From the NCBI RefSeq assembly GCF_005117025.1, contig NZ_SWCO01000009.1:62001-126000 (forward strand): DNA of 64,000 nt, in the 5' to 3' direction. Below, piece by piece: positions 1 through 9,804 of the stretch (the stretch's first letter is position 1; every line of letters starts with the position of its first letter). Under the pieces are notes generated by a model. It saw nothing but the letters and a program-made list of their open reading frames with translations. It was not told the DNA's origin and made no database searches. The position numbers were made by a program, and so were the translations under genes. This stretch comes from Alteromonas portus (GTDB lineage: Bacteria > Pseudomonadota > Gammaproteobacteria > Enterobacterales > Alteromonadaceae).

Positions 1-84
1 GACAATGCAGGCCTTGAGCTAGGTATCTTCACTAACGAGGAGGATGCTATTGAGTGGCTTAATGAAAAAGGATTTGAAAGTTAG
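1..84 (+). CDS. C-terminal tail of an unidentified protein (cut by window edge)
   Basis: An open frame runs from base 1 to a TAG at 82-84 and gives 27 residues ending in ...AIEWLNEKGFES. The acidic helix followed by a WL motif resembles the C-terminal end of small SpoIIAA/STAS-like proteins, but that is only an impression from a short tail. The start and most of the gene are outside the window, so no function is assigned. Confidence 0.5.
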   Translation, partial: DNAGLELGIFTNEEDAIEWLNEKGFES

Positions 85-110
85 CCACGACTCATACCTG
101 TTCGCATACA

Positions 111-311
111 AAACTAGAAAAAGCCCATGAAGCCGCAATCGAACAGGGTGACCCCGCTATTCAAAAGCTGATTGAAGCGCACCCTGAACTTGACAGCCAA
201 AAGCTGCGTCAATTTCACCGCCAAATTAAGAAAGAGCGTGAAAAGAATGCGCCGCCTAAAGCTTTCAGAGAGCTGTTTCAATGCTTAAAAGACGCCATGC
301 TAGATGATTAA
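111..311 (+). pseudogene. darP: C-terminal fragment of darP/yjgA (ribosome-associated protein), N-terminal half missing
   Basis: The frame ending at TAA 309-311 reads KLEKAHEAAIEQGD... then AHPELDSQKLRQ, then NAPPKAFRELFQ. This matches the conserved C-terminal part of DarP (YjgA), a late 50S assembly factor of about 180 residues. Similarity begins abruptly near base 111. The ten codons upstream do not look like DarP and contain no ATG or GTG start in frame, and the frame is closed by a TGA further up. Only about 65 of about 180 residues remain, so this is most simply a gene remnant. In related genomes yjgA often sits near tldD or pmbA, which fits decay of a local copy. An intact copy elsewhere in the genome is possible. 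Confidence 0.6.
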
Positions 312-340
312 AAAGGCGCGTTCTCTGCAATGAATACACA

Positions 341-363
341 TGGCTTCCAAGAGGTGGAAGCCA
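341..363. other. Perfect 9-bp inverted repeat
   Basis: TGGCTTCCA and TGGAAGCCA are perfect inverted copies around a 5-base loop. The hairpin lies between the darP fragment on the plus strand and the convergent hydrolase gene on the minus strand. There is no clear T-run on either side, so an intrinsic terminator is only weakly supported. Confidence 0.4.
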
Positions 364-439
364 GCTGTTGTGGCTTATCTTGCGAAGTACAAGCAGGAAG
401 TCTAAACAATACCTAATTCAAAGCAACGTTAAGATGCTT

Positions 440-1366
440 CTACGCTTTTTTCTCGTTGGTTTCACTTTGGCAAGTAGTCTTAAAATGTCTATTTAAGAAG
501 GCTATTGCACGATCGTGGTAGTCGCTTTGAGGCGTAAAATGATTACCGCCAGGTGCCACAATATGTTCGTACGGGTAAGCAAATTTGTTTTCCTCAAGCC
601 GCTTTATAACTCTGTCCGACATTTCTGTAGACGGCCAAACATGATCGTTTTCACCAGATACTAGCAACACTGCCCCCTTTATATTCTCAACGCGAATCGC
701 TGCATTTGCTGCTTCCTGCGCGCCTTGCTCAAGAGCAATGTTATGTGCCTCGCGAAAATTTCCGGTAAGCATTTTAGGAATAGCGCCATTTGGTATCTGA
801 ACAAAGGGGATGTCACGACCATTGTGCTGAAACGAAGCGGTAGACGCTCCTGTCCTAAAAGAGGGGCTTGCAAAAGAAACATGGCTCCCTGCGAACGCAA
901 CAGCACCGTCGATGTCAGGATATAATGATGCAAGCAGCAAAGCCAACTCAGCCCCCTTAGAGCCTCCCATTACGGCAACACACTGAGAGTCAATAAACGG
1001 CAATTGCTGGGCCTCTATTACTTTCTCGTAAATTGCATCTAGCGATATACGATCAAGTTCTTCAGGTAAACCTGGCATCTTGAAATACCCTACCGCGAGA
1101 ACAGCGTAGCCCGCGTCTAAATACAGGTTTCGTTCAGATACATTAGATGGCTTTGTCATGCTGTTGCCACCTTCGCTGCCGCCAAAATAAACAAGCAGGG
1201 GGCGCGTTTGTGACTCATCTGTGAAAAGCTCTGTGTCTACACTGCCATAATTTACAATAGGTTTTGTGCTATCAAAAGAAAGTTGGATAAAGAGAACATA
1301 TCCAACAACAGAGAATACTAGTAGCAGTGCTGCGAAACTAAGCCATTTTAATAGGCGGATAATCAC
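440..1366 (-). CDS. Membrane-anchored alpha/beta hydrolase, BAAT / acyl-CoA thioesterase C-terminal type
   Basis: The protein has 308 residues, with an N-terminal hydrophobic segment (about residues 8-28) that should anchor it in the inner membrane or act as an uncleaved signal. The rest is an alpha/beta hydrolase fold. The nucleophile elbow is GGSKG (S136), the acid is in GENDHVW (D241), and the histidine is in GGNHF (H276). This spacing and the GGSEGG oxyanion loop (about 62-67) match the catalytic domain of bile-acid-CoA:amino acid acyltransferase / acyl-CoA thioesterases. The substrate is not predictable. The start is a GTG with an AAGGAA ribosome site about 6 bases upstream. It follows the tldD terminator, so it probably has its own promoter or depends on read-through. 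Confidence 0.75.
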   Translation of the reverse strand: MIIRLLKWLSFAALLLVFSVVGYVLFIQLSFDSTKPIVNYGSVDTELFTDESQTRPLLVYFGGSEGGNSMTKPSNVSERNLYLDAGYAVLAVGYFKMPGLPEELDRISLDAIYEKVIEAQQLPFIDSQCVAVMGGSKGAELALLLASLYPDIDGAVAFAGSHVSFASPSFRTGASTASFQHNGRDIPFVQIPNGAIPKMLTGNFREAHNIALEQGAQEAANAAIRVENIKGAVLLVSGENDHVWPSTEMSDRVIKRLEENKFAYPYEHIVAPGGNHFTPQSDYHDRAIAFLNRHFKTTCQSETNEKKA

Positions 1367-1398
1367 CGATAATTCCTTTTATCTGGACCGAAAAAATG

Positions 1399-1426
1399 TA
1401 GTGGCTTACGCTTGTGTAAGCCACTA
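1399..1426 (-). terminator. Intrinsic terminator after tldD
   Basis: TAGTGGCTTAC and GTAAGCCACTA form a perfect 11-bp stem with a 6-base loop. Read on the minus strand the stem is followed by CATTTTTTC. It sits 15 bases past the tldD stop and closes the mreB-to-tldD cluster before the hydrolase gene. Confidence 0.85.
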
Positions 1427-1440
1427 GCGTGGTGCAGTTA

Positions 1441-2883
1441 TTAAGCTGTACCACCCACCGTCAACTCGTCAATTTTAAGCGTAGGTTGACCTACACCCAC
1501 CGGCACGCTTTGACCGTCTTTACCACATACACCAACGCCTTTATCCAGGGCTGTGTCGTTGCCGATCATTGAGATTTTTTGCATAACCTCTGGACCGTTA
1601 CCAATTAAGGTAGCCCCTTTAACTGGTGCAGTAATTTTACCGTTTTCAATTAAGTAGGCTTCTGCACTAGAGAATACAAACTTGCCAGACGTGATGTCTA
1701 CCTGCCCACCAGCAAAGTTCGGCGCGTAAATACCTTTGTCGATAGACGCGATAATTTCCTGCGGATCGTGTTGGCCTTCCAACATGTAAGTATTCGTCAT
1801 GCGGGGCATAGGTAAGTGCGCATAGGATTCACGACGACCGTTTCCGGTAGGTGCAACGCCCATAAGTTTGGCGTTGTGTTTATCCTGCATATAGCCTTTC
1901 AAAATTCCATCTTCAATAAGCACGTTATGCGCTGTTGGTGTGCCTTCATCGTCGACTGACAACGAGCCACGACGGTCGTTTAATGTGCCATCGTCAACAA
2001 CCGTCACGCCTTTTGCTGCAACGCGCTGACCAATACGGCCACTAAATGTTGATGCACCCTTACGGTTAAAGTCACCTTCAAGACCGTGCCCTACCGCTTC
2101 GTGAAGTAATACACCTGGCCAACCGTTACCTAAAACTACAGGCATAGCGCCCGCCGGTGACGCCACAGCCTGCATGTTAACGCGTGCCATGTGAAGGGCA
2201 TCTTCTGCCAAGGTTTCGTAATACGGTTTGCCGTTTTCGTCTTGTTTAAAGAACGAGTAGGCATAACGACCACCAGCTCCCGCTGAACCACGTTCACGTC
2301 TATCGCCTTGTTCTAGCAATACCGAGCAGTTCAAGCGCACTAGCGGGCGAATATCAGTAGCTAACGTACCGTCACTGCCCGCAACTAAAATTTCTTCATA
2401 CACACCACTTAAGCTCACCACCACCTGATTGGCAGACGGCTCTTGCTTGCGTATATAGGCATCTACTGCTTTTAGAAGCGAAATTTTTTCAGCGTCTTGC
2501 ATCGCAAGAATAGGGTTATTTTCGCTGTATCGCGCTTGCACTGGTTTGTGACCTAATGAAGCAACCTGCTGTGTGCCGCCACTTGGCGCTATACCGCGCG
2601 CTGCTTTGCACGCTTTGGTCAACGCTTCTTCACTTATTTCGTCGGAATAAGCGAACCCCGTTTTCTCGCCGCTAATAGCACGCACGCCTACGCCGCGCTC
2701 TATGTTATAGCTGCCTTCTTTAATAATGCCGTCTTCCAACACCCAACTTTCGTGCTGGCTTGACTGAAAATATAAATCGGCGTAGTCGGTATCGTGACGA
2801 TGAATAGTCGCTAAAGCACGCTCTAGCTTAGTGATATCTAGCCCTGAGTCAGATAATAAATGACGCTCAACAGATTTAGACAA
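1441..2883 (-). CDS. tldD: TldD metalloprotease, partner of PmbA/TldE
   Basis: TldD pairs with TldE (PmbA) in a zinc protease that degrades unfolded peptides and matures microcin B17 and CcdA in E. coli. The HEAVGH zinc motif is at about residues 261-266, and the N-terminal DYADLYFQ and SGEKTGFAY blocks are conserved. I place the start at a TTG (2883), not at the longer possible reading to 2949. The TTG has an AGGAG site five bases upstream and gives 480 residues, close to E. coli TldD (481). It overlaps the nitrilase stop by 8 bases, which suggests translational coupling. PmbA is not in this window. This is the last gene of the mre-to-tldD cluster. Confidence 0.93.
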   Translation of the reverse strand: MSKSVERHLLSDSGLDITKLERALATIHRHDTDYADLYFQSSQHESWVLEDGIIKEGSYNIERGVGVRAISGEKTGFAYSDEISEEALTKACKAARGIAPSGGTQQVASLGHKPVQARYSENNPILAMQDAEKISLLKAVDAYIRKQEPSANQVVVSLSGVYEEILVAGSDGTLATDIRPLVRLNCSVLLEQGDRRERGSAGAGGRYAYSFFKQDENGKPYYETLAEDALHMARVNMQAVASPAGAMPVVLGNGWPGVLLHEAVGHGLEGDFNRKGASTFSGRIGQRVAAKGVTVVDDGTLNDRRGSLSVDDEGTPTAHNVLIEDGILKGYMQDKHNAKLMGVAPTGNGRRESYAHLPMPRMTNTYMLEGQHDPQEIIASIDKGIYAPNFAGGQVDITSGKFVFSSAEAYLIENGKITAPVKGATLIGNGPEVMQKISMIGNDTALDKGVGVCGKDGQSVPVGVGQPTLKIDELTVGGTA

Positions 2884-3694
2884 AGTGACTCCTGAATCGG
2901 TTATGTTCGGCAACCGGCATATTCTGTTTGATGGTTTCTCTTTCTGCAATATCTACTTTTACCGATACAAACCCTACATCGGTTTTACGTTCGGCAAGGG
3001 TCTCGCCCCAAGGCGACAGTACAATACTGTGACCGTATGTTTCGCGGCCATTTGCATGCACACCACTTTGATTTGCCGCTACCACGAAGCACTGCTTCTC
3101 GATGGCTCTGGCTTGCAATAACGCATGCCAATGGGCTTCTCCGGTGCGCTGGGTAAAGGCCGCGGGCAACACCAAAATATCGATATCGCCCATTGCAGTA
3201 AATAACCCTGGAAAACGTACATCATAGCACACCGAAAGACCAATGTTGCCTATTGGCGTTTCAACAGTAACTACCTTGTTGCCTGCTTCCGTTGTTGCTG
3301 ATTCACGATAACTGCCTGTGTTGTCGTTGACCGATACGTCAAACATGTGAATTTTGCGGTAGTCAGCTAGCACATCGCCATTTGGGCCAAACAGCATGCA
3401 GGCTGCCGAAAACTTCTCTGGATTGTCAGTTTTGACTGGAAACGTACCCGAAACCAAATAGCACTGGTATTGTGCAGAAAGCGCTGACAAACGGCGCTGA
3501 ATAATGCCTTCACCTTTTATTTCAGCCACGGCAAGTTGACCTTTGTCTTTACCGCCGAAATAGGCAAAACACTCTGGAAGCACGACTAAGCTGTCTTTTG
3601 CAATATCTGCCGATGCCATCTCATTTGCAACGGTGTCGAGATTTTCTTCTACGCTTGGCGCAGATGTCATTTGTAGCGCTACTAAATTAACCAT
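2876..3694 (-). CDS. Carbon-nitrogen hydrolase (nitrilase superfamily, Nit1/YbeM-like)
   Basis: The protein has 272 residues with the full Glu-Lys-Cys triad of the nitrilase superfamily: E41 in VLPE, K114 in YRKIHMFD and C156 in VCYDVRFP. The CYDVRFP block and the length are those of the NIT1/YbeM branch, which hydrolyses deaminated glutathione as metabolite repair; this substrate is inferred from family resemblance only. The ATG is preceded by an almost perfect Shine-Dalgarno (GGAGGTGAT) inside the end of yhdP. The gene overlaps yhdP by 8 bases and tldD by 8 bases, so the three should be co-translated. The order yhdP-nitrilase-tldD is common in gammaproteobacteria. Confidence 0.88.
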   Translation of the reverse strand: MVNLVALQMTSAPSVEENLDTVANEMASADIAKDSLVVLPECFAYFGGKDKGQLAVAEIKGEGIIQRRLSALSAQYQCYLVSGTFPVKTDNPEKFSAACMLFGPNGDVLADYRKIHMFDVSVNDNTGSYRESATTEAGNKVVTVETPIGNIGLSVCYDVRFPGLFTAMGDIDILVLPAAFTQRTGEAHWHALLQARAIEKQCFVVAANQSGVHANGRETYGHSIVLSPWGETLAERKTDVGFVSVKVDIAERETIKQNMPVAEHNRFRSHFV

Positions 3695-6600
3695 CGATCA
3701 CCTCCATTTTAAGCCTGCGCACGTCATCTTCCGTCAAGGGCCTGTCTTGTGAGTTATCTGGTACAGGCGTATTTTGCGCAGGTAAACTGATGTCTTTGCT
3801 GTTGCGTTCGACTTCGTCGAACTTAGGTTCTTTTATGGTGCCCGTAACGCGATAGTTCACATTAGAAATAACTTTCGCAGAGGTTAACACTTGGTCAATG
3901 GCAAGTGCGGCTAATGCAGTAGGCGGCGTAGCCAGGAAGTACACTAAAAACGGTAAGTTTCCGGTTACATTTGGCGCGAACGACACATTATAGTTTAGCG
4001 CTCCGGTGTTGAGGTCAGTGAAACCCGTAATTTCTATTTCACCCGCACCACCGTCAATTTCAGTATCGTCGGTATACGCTTTGCCATTAATAATGCTTAA
4101 CGTGCCACCCATGTCATCATAGAAAAAACCCTTAGCAAAAACGTCTCTAAAATCCAGACTTAGCTTTCGTACTAACGAGTTTAAGCTAAATAGGGTAAAA
4201 ATGCGTGAGCCTTTATCACTCAGTTCAGTTAGATACCCGTCTGACAGCGACCACTCTACATCACCGTTTAGCTGTTCAAACCCGAAATCCATTGGCGCGT
4301 TCGGCCAAGTGATATCAAACACAACGTTTGCACTGGAATCTTTTATACCCGATTCAACACCATACTCTTTTAGCATTTGCCCCACATCTGGCGACGTTAA
4401 TGTCCCGTTTAACGCGCTTTGGATCTTGCCTCCCTTGTGCTTCCAATAACCCGTTGCGGTAACGTTGGTTTCATCAGATTTCACCAAAAGTTGTCGAACG
4501 GCTAAGCCGTTATCTTCCTTGGCGATGTCTAAGGTAATTTCACCTAGATCAATACCGTGCACGCCACAGGATTGACAATAAAAATAAATGGGCGGTAGCG
4601 TATTGGGGTCAATATTGTATGGCGACCCACTTTCCTTACCAGACACAGCACTATTGGTAGCTAACTCGACGTTGCTGTTCGAGCCGTCCGTTATCGCCAC
4701 CTCTGTCTCAACAGGTTTCTCTAATGATAAGTAGTCGGCATTTATTTCAATGCCCTGCTCTTCTAAATCACTATTTATACGAATTGTCGCCCTTGCCTGA
4801 GGCGAGGTTAAGTCTAAAATCCAGTCTTTGTTGCGCTCCGTTGCGTTGAGTTCTGCATTTTTAATACTGTGGCCTGCGAAATTAAGCATGTCGGCTTTGG
4901 CAAATATGCGTGATGGCGTGCCGAACAAATTCGCTCTTTTACTCTCATTTTCATTGGATTGGGTTCTGGGTTTAGCGCTGGTTTTCTCAATCTCGGTACT
5001 GGTGTTTTCGCCTTTGCCAGAAAGCAACATATTTATAGTGGTAAACCATTCTTGTACATCGGCTTGAGCTAAGTTCGCACTGATACTAAAGCCTGTACCA
5101 ATATTGGCTATATCGCTTTCTCCAAGCGCCAAATGTGCACGTGAAAACTGCATTTCTTTGTGCGGTAATACACCGTCAAAACGAATATCATCACCTAGTG
5201 AAGCTTCAACGTTTGATGCTTTGCCATCGCCTTTACTGGTAATACGCAGCGGTAAACTGGCGCCTGCCGGCGTATCGAAGGGAGCAGGAAGTAAGCTTTG
5301 TGTTGCCGTCATATCTGCAGTTAAGTTGGCAGAATAACTAAAGCCACTGTTTGAAAGCGACAAATCGACGTTAGTGCTCCAGTCACTTTCACCGTCTATG
5401 TATTCGGTAAGATCCGTATTCACATAGTTAGCCAACGGGTGTACATGCCATCGCCCATCTAACTCTACATGAAGGTCATACGTGTCGCCCTGCCTACCAG
5501 ATAGCGACAAGTTCACCGGCTGTTTAAGAAAATGCGCCTGAAGTCCACTTGCATCTATATCGCCATTAACGAAAGACACGTCTCCTGATGCCTTATCAAA
5601 TAGCATATTGGTGGTCGCAATTAAGACCGCGTTATCCGATAAATACGCTGTTCCCGATGCCACCACATCTTTGCCTTTAAACGGAATATCAAGCTTTATA
5701 TCGGCAGATAGTGGCCCGCTAATTTGTACTTCGTCATTAAGTACTTTACCTAATGATTTTTTAAGGGATGAATCCATCATTAACGCGGTTAGTGCATCCC
5801 CTGTGCCGGAGCCAGTAGCATAAATAAGCAGGCGAGCCCCTGGACTAAAGCTTGGAATGACTGCTGACATATCACTGATTTTCATACCAGCAAGGGTCGC
5901 GCTAGGACTTTCCATCACTAATGCTTTGTTCACAAAATACAAAGACAGATCTAAGTTATTAAGTGCAGGCCAGTCTGGGGCGAAAAGAAAATCCCCTTGC
6001 TTAATATCTACATAAGCCTGAAAAACGCCCGTGTTATCTTCAAACGGGAAGTCACTCGTACGACCATGCCACAGCACACGTGCGTTTGAGATTTCACCTT
6101 CTCCTGTAAACGCACGGGTAAGGTATTTGTCGGTATTAGCTCCCATTAAAGAAGAGGGAAATAAACTGCTCACCTCATTTAGCGCTAATGGGCTAACATC
6201 CACATAAAGCGACATAAACCCAGTCGACGTGTTCAGTTTAAACTGCGGGTGAAGAGTAACGGCATCGCTATCAAACAGCATATCGCTGCCTTTTACGACC
6301 CACTGTTTATCTTCGCTATCATGCTGCTCTGGGTAGATATAAAACTGGGATTTAAGCTGGTTTATATTAATGTCTTTTTTGATCACGCCATTAGCGCTTA
6401 GCACGCTATTTTTACTTTCTAAGTAAACAGCGCCATTATTTTTATACCAAAAAAGGTCGGCATCAAGGGACGAAAGGCCTGGGATTTTGTCTGTTTTATC
6501 CCACTGGAGATCTATCACTTTAGCTGCTAAAGAAGGCTGGCCGTTGTGCCATTGAATCTGTAACGTGGCGAGTTCGCCTATTGGGTTAAGGCCGCGTATT

Positions 6601-7688
6601 TCTTCTTCACTGGTATCATCCATGAAAAGAGGTAACAGCAGTAAGAAGGGGTTAATTTGTACCGGCTTCATAGTATTTACCAGCACATCGCCGTTAGCAT
6701 TTATACTGCCAATAAGGTCTGTAGTAAGGGTTTCGTTGCTCGAATTGAGCACCAATTGATCAACCCGCACATTCCAGCCACCTTGCTTGCTTTTATCATT
6801 AGGCAACACCTGAAGGCTACCACCGCTGATCCCCGTCACCGTTTTCTCGCGGCCGCTGCCCCACTCTAGAAGGCTCTCACTTAGTTCGGCTTGTACACTA
6901 GTCACTTCACTTTGAGAAAAGTTAGTCCATACTTCAAAGTTTGCACGGCTTTGCGCTAGCGGACGCTTCGTTTTAATAAGACCGCTTACCCATGGAGAGA
7001 TATCGAGCTCTTCAGCTTTGGCATAAAATACGCCGTCGAATTTTTCTCGCGTGCCCGTTATGTCGATAATGAACGATGCGGAGTTTGCCGCTAAATCTGC
7101 AACCCTAAGCTGCCCTAAACCTTGGTGTCGCTCTTCATGGTTGTTCCACGACAAGCTTTCTATATCAAATGAATTGGTCTCATTAAGATGGGTAACAGAT
7201 ACCACACCATCTTCTAGCGAGAAGCTTTGTAGCTGTTCAAGAAAAAGGCGCTCAAGGGCTTTCACCACCGGAAAATTGTTTTTGTCACCACCAGAAAGAC
7301 GATCGGCGTCAATATCGAGCTTAAGACCACGCAGTTCGAAACGTGTAGATGAAATAAGTTGATGTCTTAGCGATTCCCAAAAGTCTAGCTCAACGTAGAT
7401 TTGCCTGATATCTAAAGCAACAGGAGAGGCGTCATTTTTAGCCAGCGACACCGAATTGAGCACAATACTGGGGCCGTTGCGCTGCCAAACAGCATGCACA
7501 CTTTTAATGGATAGATTTACGCCATACTGCTCATTAATATAATTTTCCAACAGGTGTTTGTTGTGCTCAATATGCGGCAGAGCATAGCGTGCAGCGCTTA
7601 ATATAAGCGCGAAAAGTACAAGCAATACGGCGAGTAGCAGCCAAAACTTCTTAAGCAGATAAGCGGCTACCGACGAAAAATTTGTCAC
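3687..7688 (-). CDS. yhdP: YhdP family AsmA-like envelope protein
   Basis: This is a very large protein (1333 residues; E. coli YhdP has 1266) with one N-terminal membrane segment (about residues 14-34), followed by a long periplasmic region and an AsmA-like C-terminal part (DUF3971 / AsmA_2). YhdP, with TamB and YdbH, is thought to form a hydrophobic groove bridging the inner and outer membranes for phospholipid transport. The start is a GTG with AAGG upstream. There is a low-complexity, charged stretch near residues 930-955 with glutamate and serine runs. It lies 26 bases after rng and overlaps the nitrilase gene. The chain is intact. Confidence 0.9.
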   Translation of the reverse strand: MTNFSSVAAYLLKKFWLLLAVLLVLFALILSAARYALPHIEHNKHLLENYINEQYGVNLSIKSVHAVWQRNGPSIVLNSVSLAKNDASPVALDIRQIYVELDFWESLRHQLISSTRFELRGLKLDIDADRLSGGDKNNFPVVKALERLFLEQLQSFSLEDGVVSVTHLNETNSFDIESLSWNNHEERHQGLGQLRVADLAANSASFIIDITGTREKFDGVFYAKAEELDISPWVSGLIKTKRPLAQSRANFEVWTNFSQSEVTSVQAELSESLLEWGSGREKTVTGISGGSLQVLPNDKSKQGGWNVRVDQLVLNSSNETLTTDLIGSINANGDVLVNTMKPVQINPFLLLLPLFMDDTSEEEIRGLNPIGELATLQIQWHNGQPSLAAKVIDLQWDKTDKIPGLSSLDADLFWYKNNGAVYLESKNSVLSANGVIKKDININQLKSQFYIYPEQHDSEDKQWVVKGSDMLFDSDAVTLHPQFKLNTSTGFMSLYVDVSPLALNEVSSLFPSSLMGANTDKYLTRAFTGEGEISNARVLWHGRTSDFPFEDNTGVFQAYVDIKQGDFLFAPDWPALNNLDLSLYFVNKALVMESPSATLAGMKISDMSAVIPSFSPGARLLIYATGSGTGDALTALMMDSSLKKSLGKVLNDEVQISGPLSADIKLDIPFKGKDVVASGTAYLSDNAVLIATTNMLFDKASGDVSFVNGDIDASGLQAHFLKQPVNLSLSGRQGDTYDLHVELDGRWHVHPLANYVNTDLTEYIDGESDWSTNVDLSLSNSGFSYSANLTADMTATQSLLPAPFDTPAGASLPLRITSKGDGKASNVEASLGDDIRFDGVLPHKEMQFSRAHLALGESDIANIGTGFSISANLAQADVQEWFTTINMLLSGKGENTSTEIEKTSAKPRTQSNENESKRANLFGTPSRIFAKADMLNFAGHSIKNAELNATERNKDWILDLTSPQARATIRINSDLEEQGIEINADYLSLEKPVETEVAITDGSNSNVELATNSAVSGKESGSPYNIDPNTLPPIYFYCQSCGVHGIDLGEITLDIAKEDNGLAVRQLLVKSDETNVTATGYWKHKGGKIQSALNGTLTSPDVGQMLKEYGVESGIKDSSANVVFDITWPNAPMDFGFEQLNGDVEWSLSDGYLTELSDKGSRIFTLFSLNSLVRKLSLDFRDVFAKGFFYDDMGGTLSIINGKAYTDDTEIDGGAGEIEITGFTDLNTGALNYNVSFAPNVTGNLPFLVYFLATPPTALAALAIDQVLTSAKVISNVNYRVTGTIKEPKFDEVERNSKDISLPAQNTPVPDNSQDRPLTEDDVRRLKMEVIDG

Positions 7689-7714
7689 ATTTTGCCTTTG
7701 TATACGTTAATGCA

Positions 7715-9181
7715 TTACATCATGACGACGTCGTACTTATCCTGATTGTACAATGTTTCTGTTTGAACTTTGATTTGTTTAGACACAAATACTTCCAGTT
7801 CGGCCAGCATATGAGACTCTTCCCCCATTAGCGCTTCCGCCACTTTTGGTGAAGCATAAACCACAAACTTATCTGCGTCGTAGGCCCGATTCACCCTTAC
7901 AATTTCACGCATAATTTCAAAGCAAATGGTTTCAATGGTCTTTACCGTGCCTCGCCCTTTGCATACCGGGCATTCTCCACACAGTATATGCTCAATGCTT
8001 TCACGGGTGCGCTTACGGGTCATTTCAATAAGCCCTAGCGCAGTAAAGCCGTGAATATTTATCTTAGCTCTGTCCTTGTTTGTCGCCACTTCTAATGAGT
8101 GTAAGACACGTCGTTTGTGGTCTGGTTCAATCATATCGATGAAGTCGATCAGGATCATCCCTCCCAAATTACGCAGTCTTAACTGACGGGCAATCGCCTG
8201 TGTCGCCTCAATATTAGTGTTAAAAATTGTTTCTTCTAAGTTACGGTGGCCAACAAAAGCGCCCGTATTAATATCGATTGTTGTCATCGCTTCGGTCTGA
8301 TCGATGATCAAGTAACCGCCAGACTTCAAGTCGACACGGCGTTCCAACGCTCGCTGCGCCTCATTCTCAACATCGTATAAATCAAAGATAGGTCTATCAC
8401 CCGGGTAGTATTCGAGCTTGCCGTTCATTTCAGGCACGTACTCTTTGGTGAACTGATGAAGTTCGTTGAATGATAGTTTTGAGTCAATACGAATTCTGTC
8501 GAGCTCTGTGCCAACAAAGTCGCGTAGTACTCGTCGCGCTAGCGGTAAATCTTCGTAAAGCACGTTCGACTTACGCTTTTTCATTCGCGACTGGATTTTA
8601 TCCCACAGCCTTCGTAAAAACGCGGCGTCTGACTGCAATTCGTTTTTGCCCACACCTTCGGCCGCCGTGCGCAGAATAAAGCCGCCGTTTTCATCGCAAA
8701 AGTCTTGAACCAGTGACTTTAAACGATCTCTTTCTGCTTCTTCTTCAATGCGTTGAGATACGCCCACGTGGGTTACCGATGGCATAAATACTAGATAACG
8801 ACTGGGAATGGTAATGTCTGTGGTAAGGCGTGCGCCTTTGGTACCGATGGGATCTTTTACTACCTGAACTACTATATCTTGACCGTCTCGTACCAACTCG
8901 CGAATGTCTTGCTTTTGAATATGGCTGGCCGAAACTTCTTCAGCAATTTCATTGTGAATGACAATGTCAGAGGCATGTAAGAAGGCGGCCTTTTCTAAAC
9001 CGATATCCACAAATGCTGCCTGCATGCCCGGTAATACACGACTGACCTTACCGCGATAGATATTACCCACCAAACCCCGTTTGGTGTGACGCTCTACGTG
9101 AATTTCTTGCAGTATTCCGTTTTCAATAAGCGCTACCCGAGACTCTGACGGGGTAACGTTAATAAGCAGCTCAGCACTCAC
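7715..9181 (-). CDS. rng: Ribonuclease G
   Basis: The protein has 488 residues. It has an N-terminal S1 RNA-binding region (GNIYRGKVSRVLPGMQAAFVD..., about 40-60), the RNase E/G catalytic core with DFIDM metal-binding aspartates, and a zinc-link CPVC motif near residue 405. RNase G processes the 5' end of 16S rRNA and degrades selected mRNAs. No long C-terminal scaffold is present, which separates it from RNase E. The start is a GTG whose last bases overlap the maf stop (GTGA, 4 bases), so translation is coupled to maf. The arrangement mreBCD-maf-rng is the usual one in this class. Confidence 0.95.
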   Translation of the reverse strand: MSAELLINVTPSESRVALIENGILQEIHVERHTKRGLVGNIYRGKVSRVLPGMQAAFVDIGLEKAAFLHASDIVIHNEIAEEVSASHIQKQDIRELVRDGQDIVVQVVKDPIGTKGARLTTDITIPSRYLVFMPSVTHVGVSQRIEEEAERDRLKSLVQDFCDENGGFILRTAAEGVGKNELQSDAAFLRRLWDKIQSRMKKRKSNVLYEDLPLARRVLRDFVGTELDRIRIDSKLSFNELHQFTKEYVPEMNGKLEYYPGDRPIFDLYDVENEAQRALERRVDLKSGGYLIIDQTEAMTTIDINTGAFVGHRNLEETIFNTNIEATQAIARQLRLRNLGGMILIDFIDMIEPDHKRRVLHSLEVATNKDRAKINIHGFTALGLIEMTRKRTRESIEHILCGECPVCKGRGTVKTIETICFEIMREIVRVNRAYDADKFVVYASPKVAEALMGEESHMLAELEVFVSKQIKVQTETLYNQDKYDVVMM

Positions 9182-9768
9182 GACACAACTCCAAATGCAT
9201 TAAGTAATTGGCGGGTTTCGTACAGCGGAAGGCCTATTACAGCGCTTGCACTGCCGTTAATAGAAACCACAAACTCACCGCCAATACCTTGAATAGCGTA
9301 ACTCCCTGCTTTGTCGGCAGGTTCTCCTGTCTCCCAGTATGCGTCAATTTGCTCATCCGTCAATGCTGCAAAAGTCACAGATGTGGTAATCACTTGGGTT
9401 TTATGTTGAGCCTCATCAAGCACACAGATAGCGGTAAGTACGTCATGGGTTTTACCTGAAAGCATGGTAAGAATACGCGTAGAATCAGCCTTATCTTCAG
9501 GCTTGCCAACACTTTGTCCGTTAAAAGATATTAGGGTGTCGCTGGCTAGAATGACCTTGTCTTCGGACATAGCTTGCTGAGCGACCAGCTTTGCTTTTAC
9601 CGCTTGCGCTTTTTCAGTGGCTAGCCTTGCGACAAGTTCCATCGGCGTTTCATTCTCCTGTGGCGACTCATCAATGTCGGCAGGTTGTATGGTATGGGCG
9701 ATGTTCATCTGCTTGAGCAAAGCGGTGCGTCGGGGAGAGGCTGACGCTAACACTACCGATTTTGTCAT
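9178..9768 (-). CDS. maf: Maf-type nucleoside triphosphate pyrophosphatase (YhdE branch)
   Basis: The protein has 196 residues and the Maf hallmarks: the N-terminal VLASASPRR nucleotide-binding loop, then ASDTLI with the catalytic aspartate, and KPEDKADS. YhdE-type Maf proteins hydrolyse dTTP, UTP and modified pyrimidine nucleotides and are linked to arrest of cell division. The start ATG has AAGG about 8 bases upstream. It overlaps rng by 4 bases and follows mreD by 36 bases, so it belongs to the mre transcription unit. Confidence 0.92.
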   Translation of the reverse strand: MTKSVVLASASPRRTALLKQMNIAHTIQPADIDESPQENETPMELVARLATEKAQAVKAKLVAQQAMSEDKVILASDTLISFNGQSVGKPEDKADSTRILTMLSGKTHDVLTAICVLDEAQHKTQVITTSVTFAALTDEQIDAYWETGEPADKAGSYAIQGIGGEFVVSINGSASAVIGLPLYETRQLLNAFGVVS

Positions 9769-9804
9769 TGGCTTACCTTTGGTTTCATCGAGAACGTGTT
9801 CAGA

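Noticed and set aside
7051..7362. 103-codon plus-strand frame inside yhdP
   Set aside because: It is an antisense shadow of a strongly supported gene.
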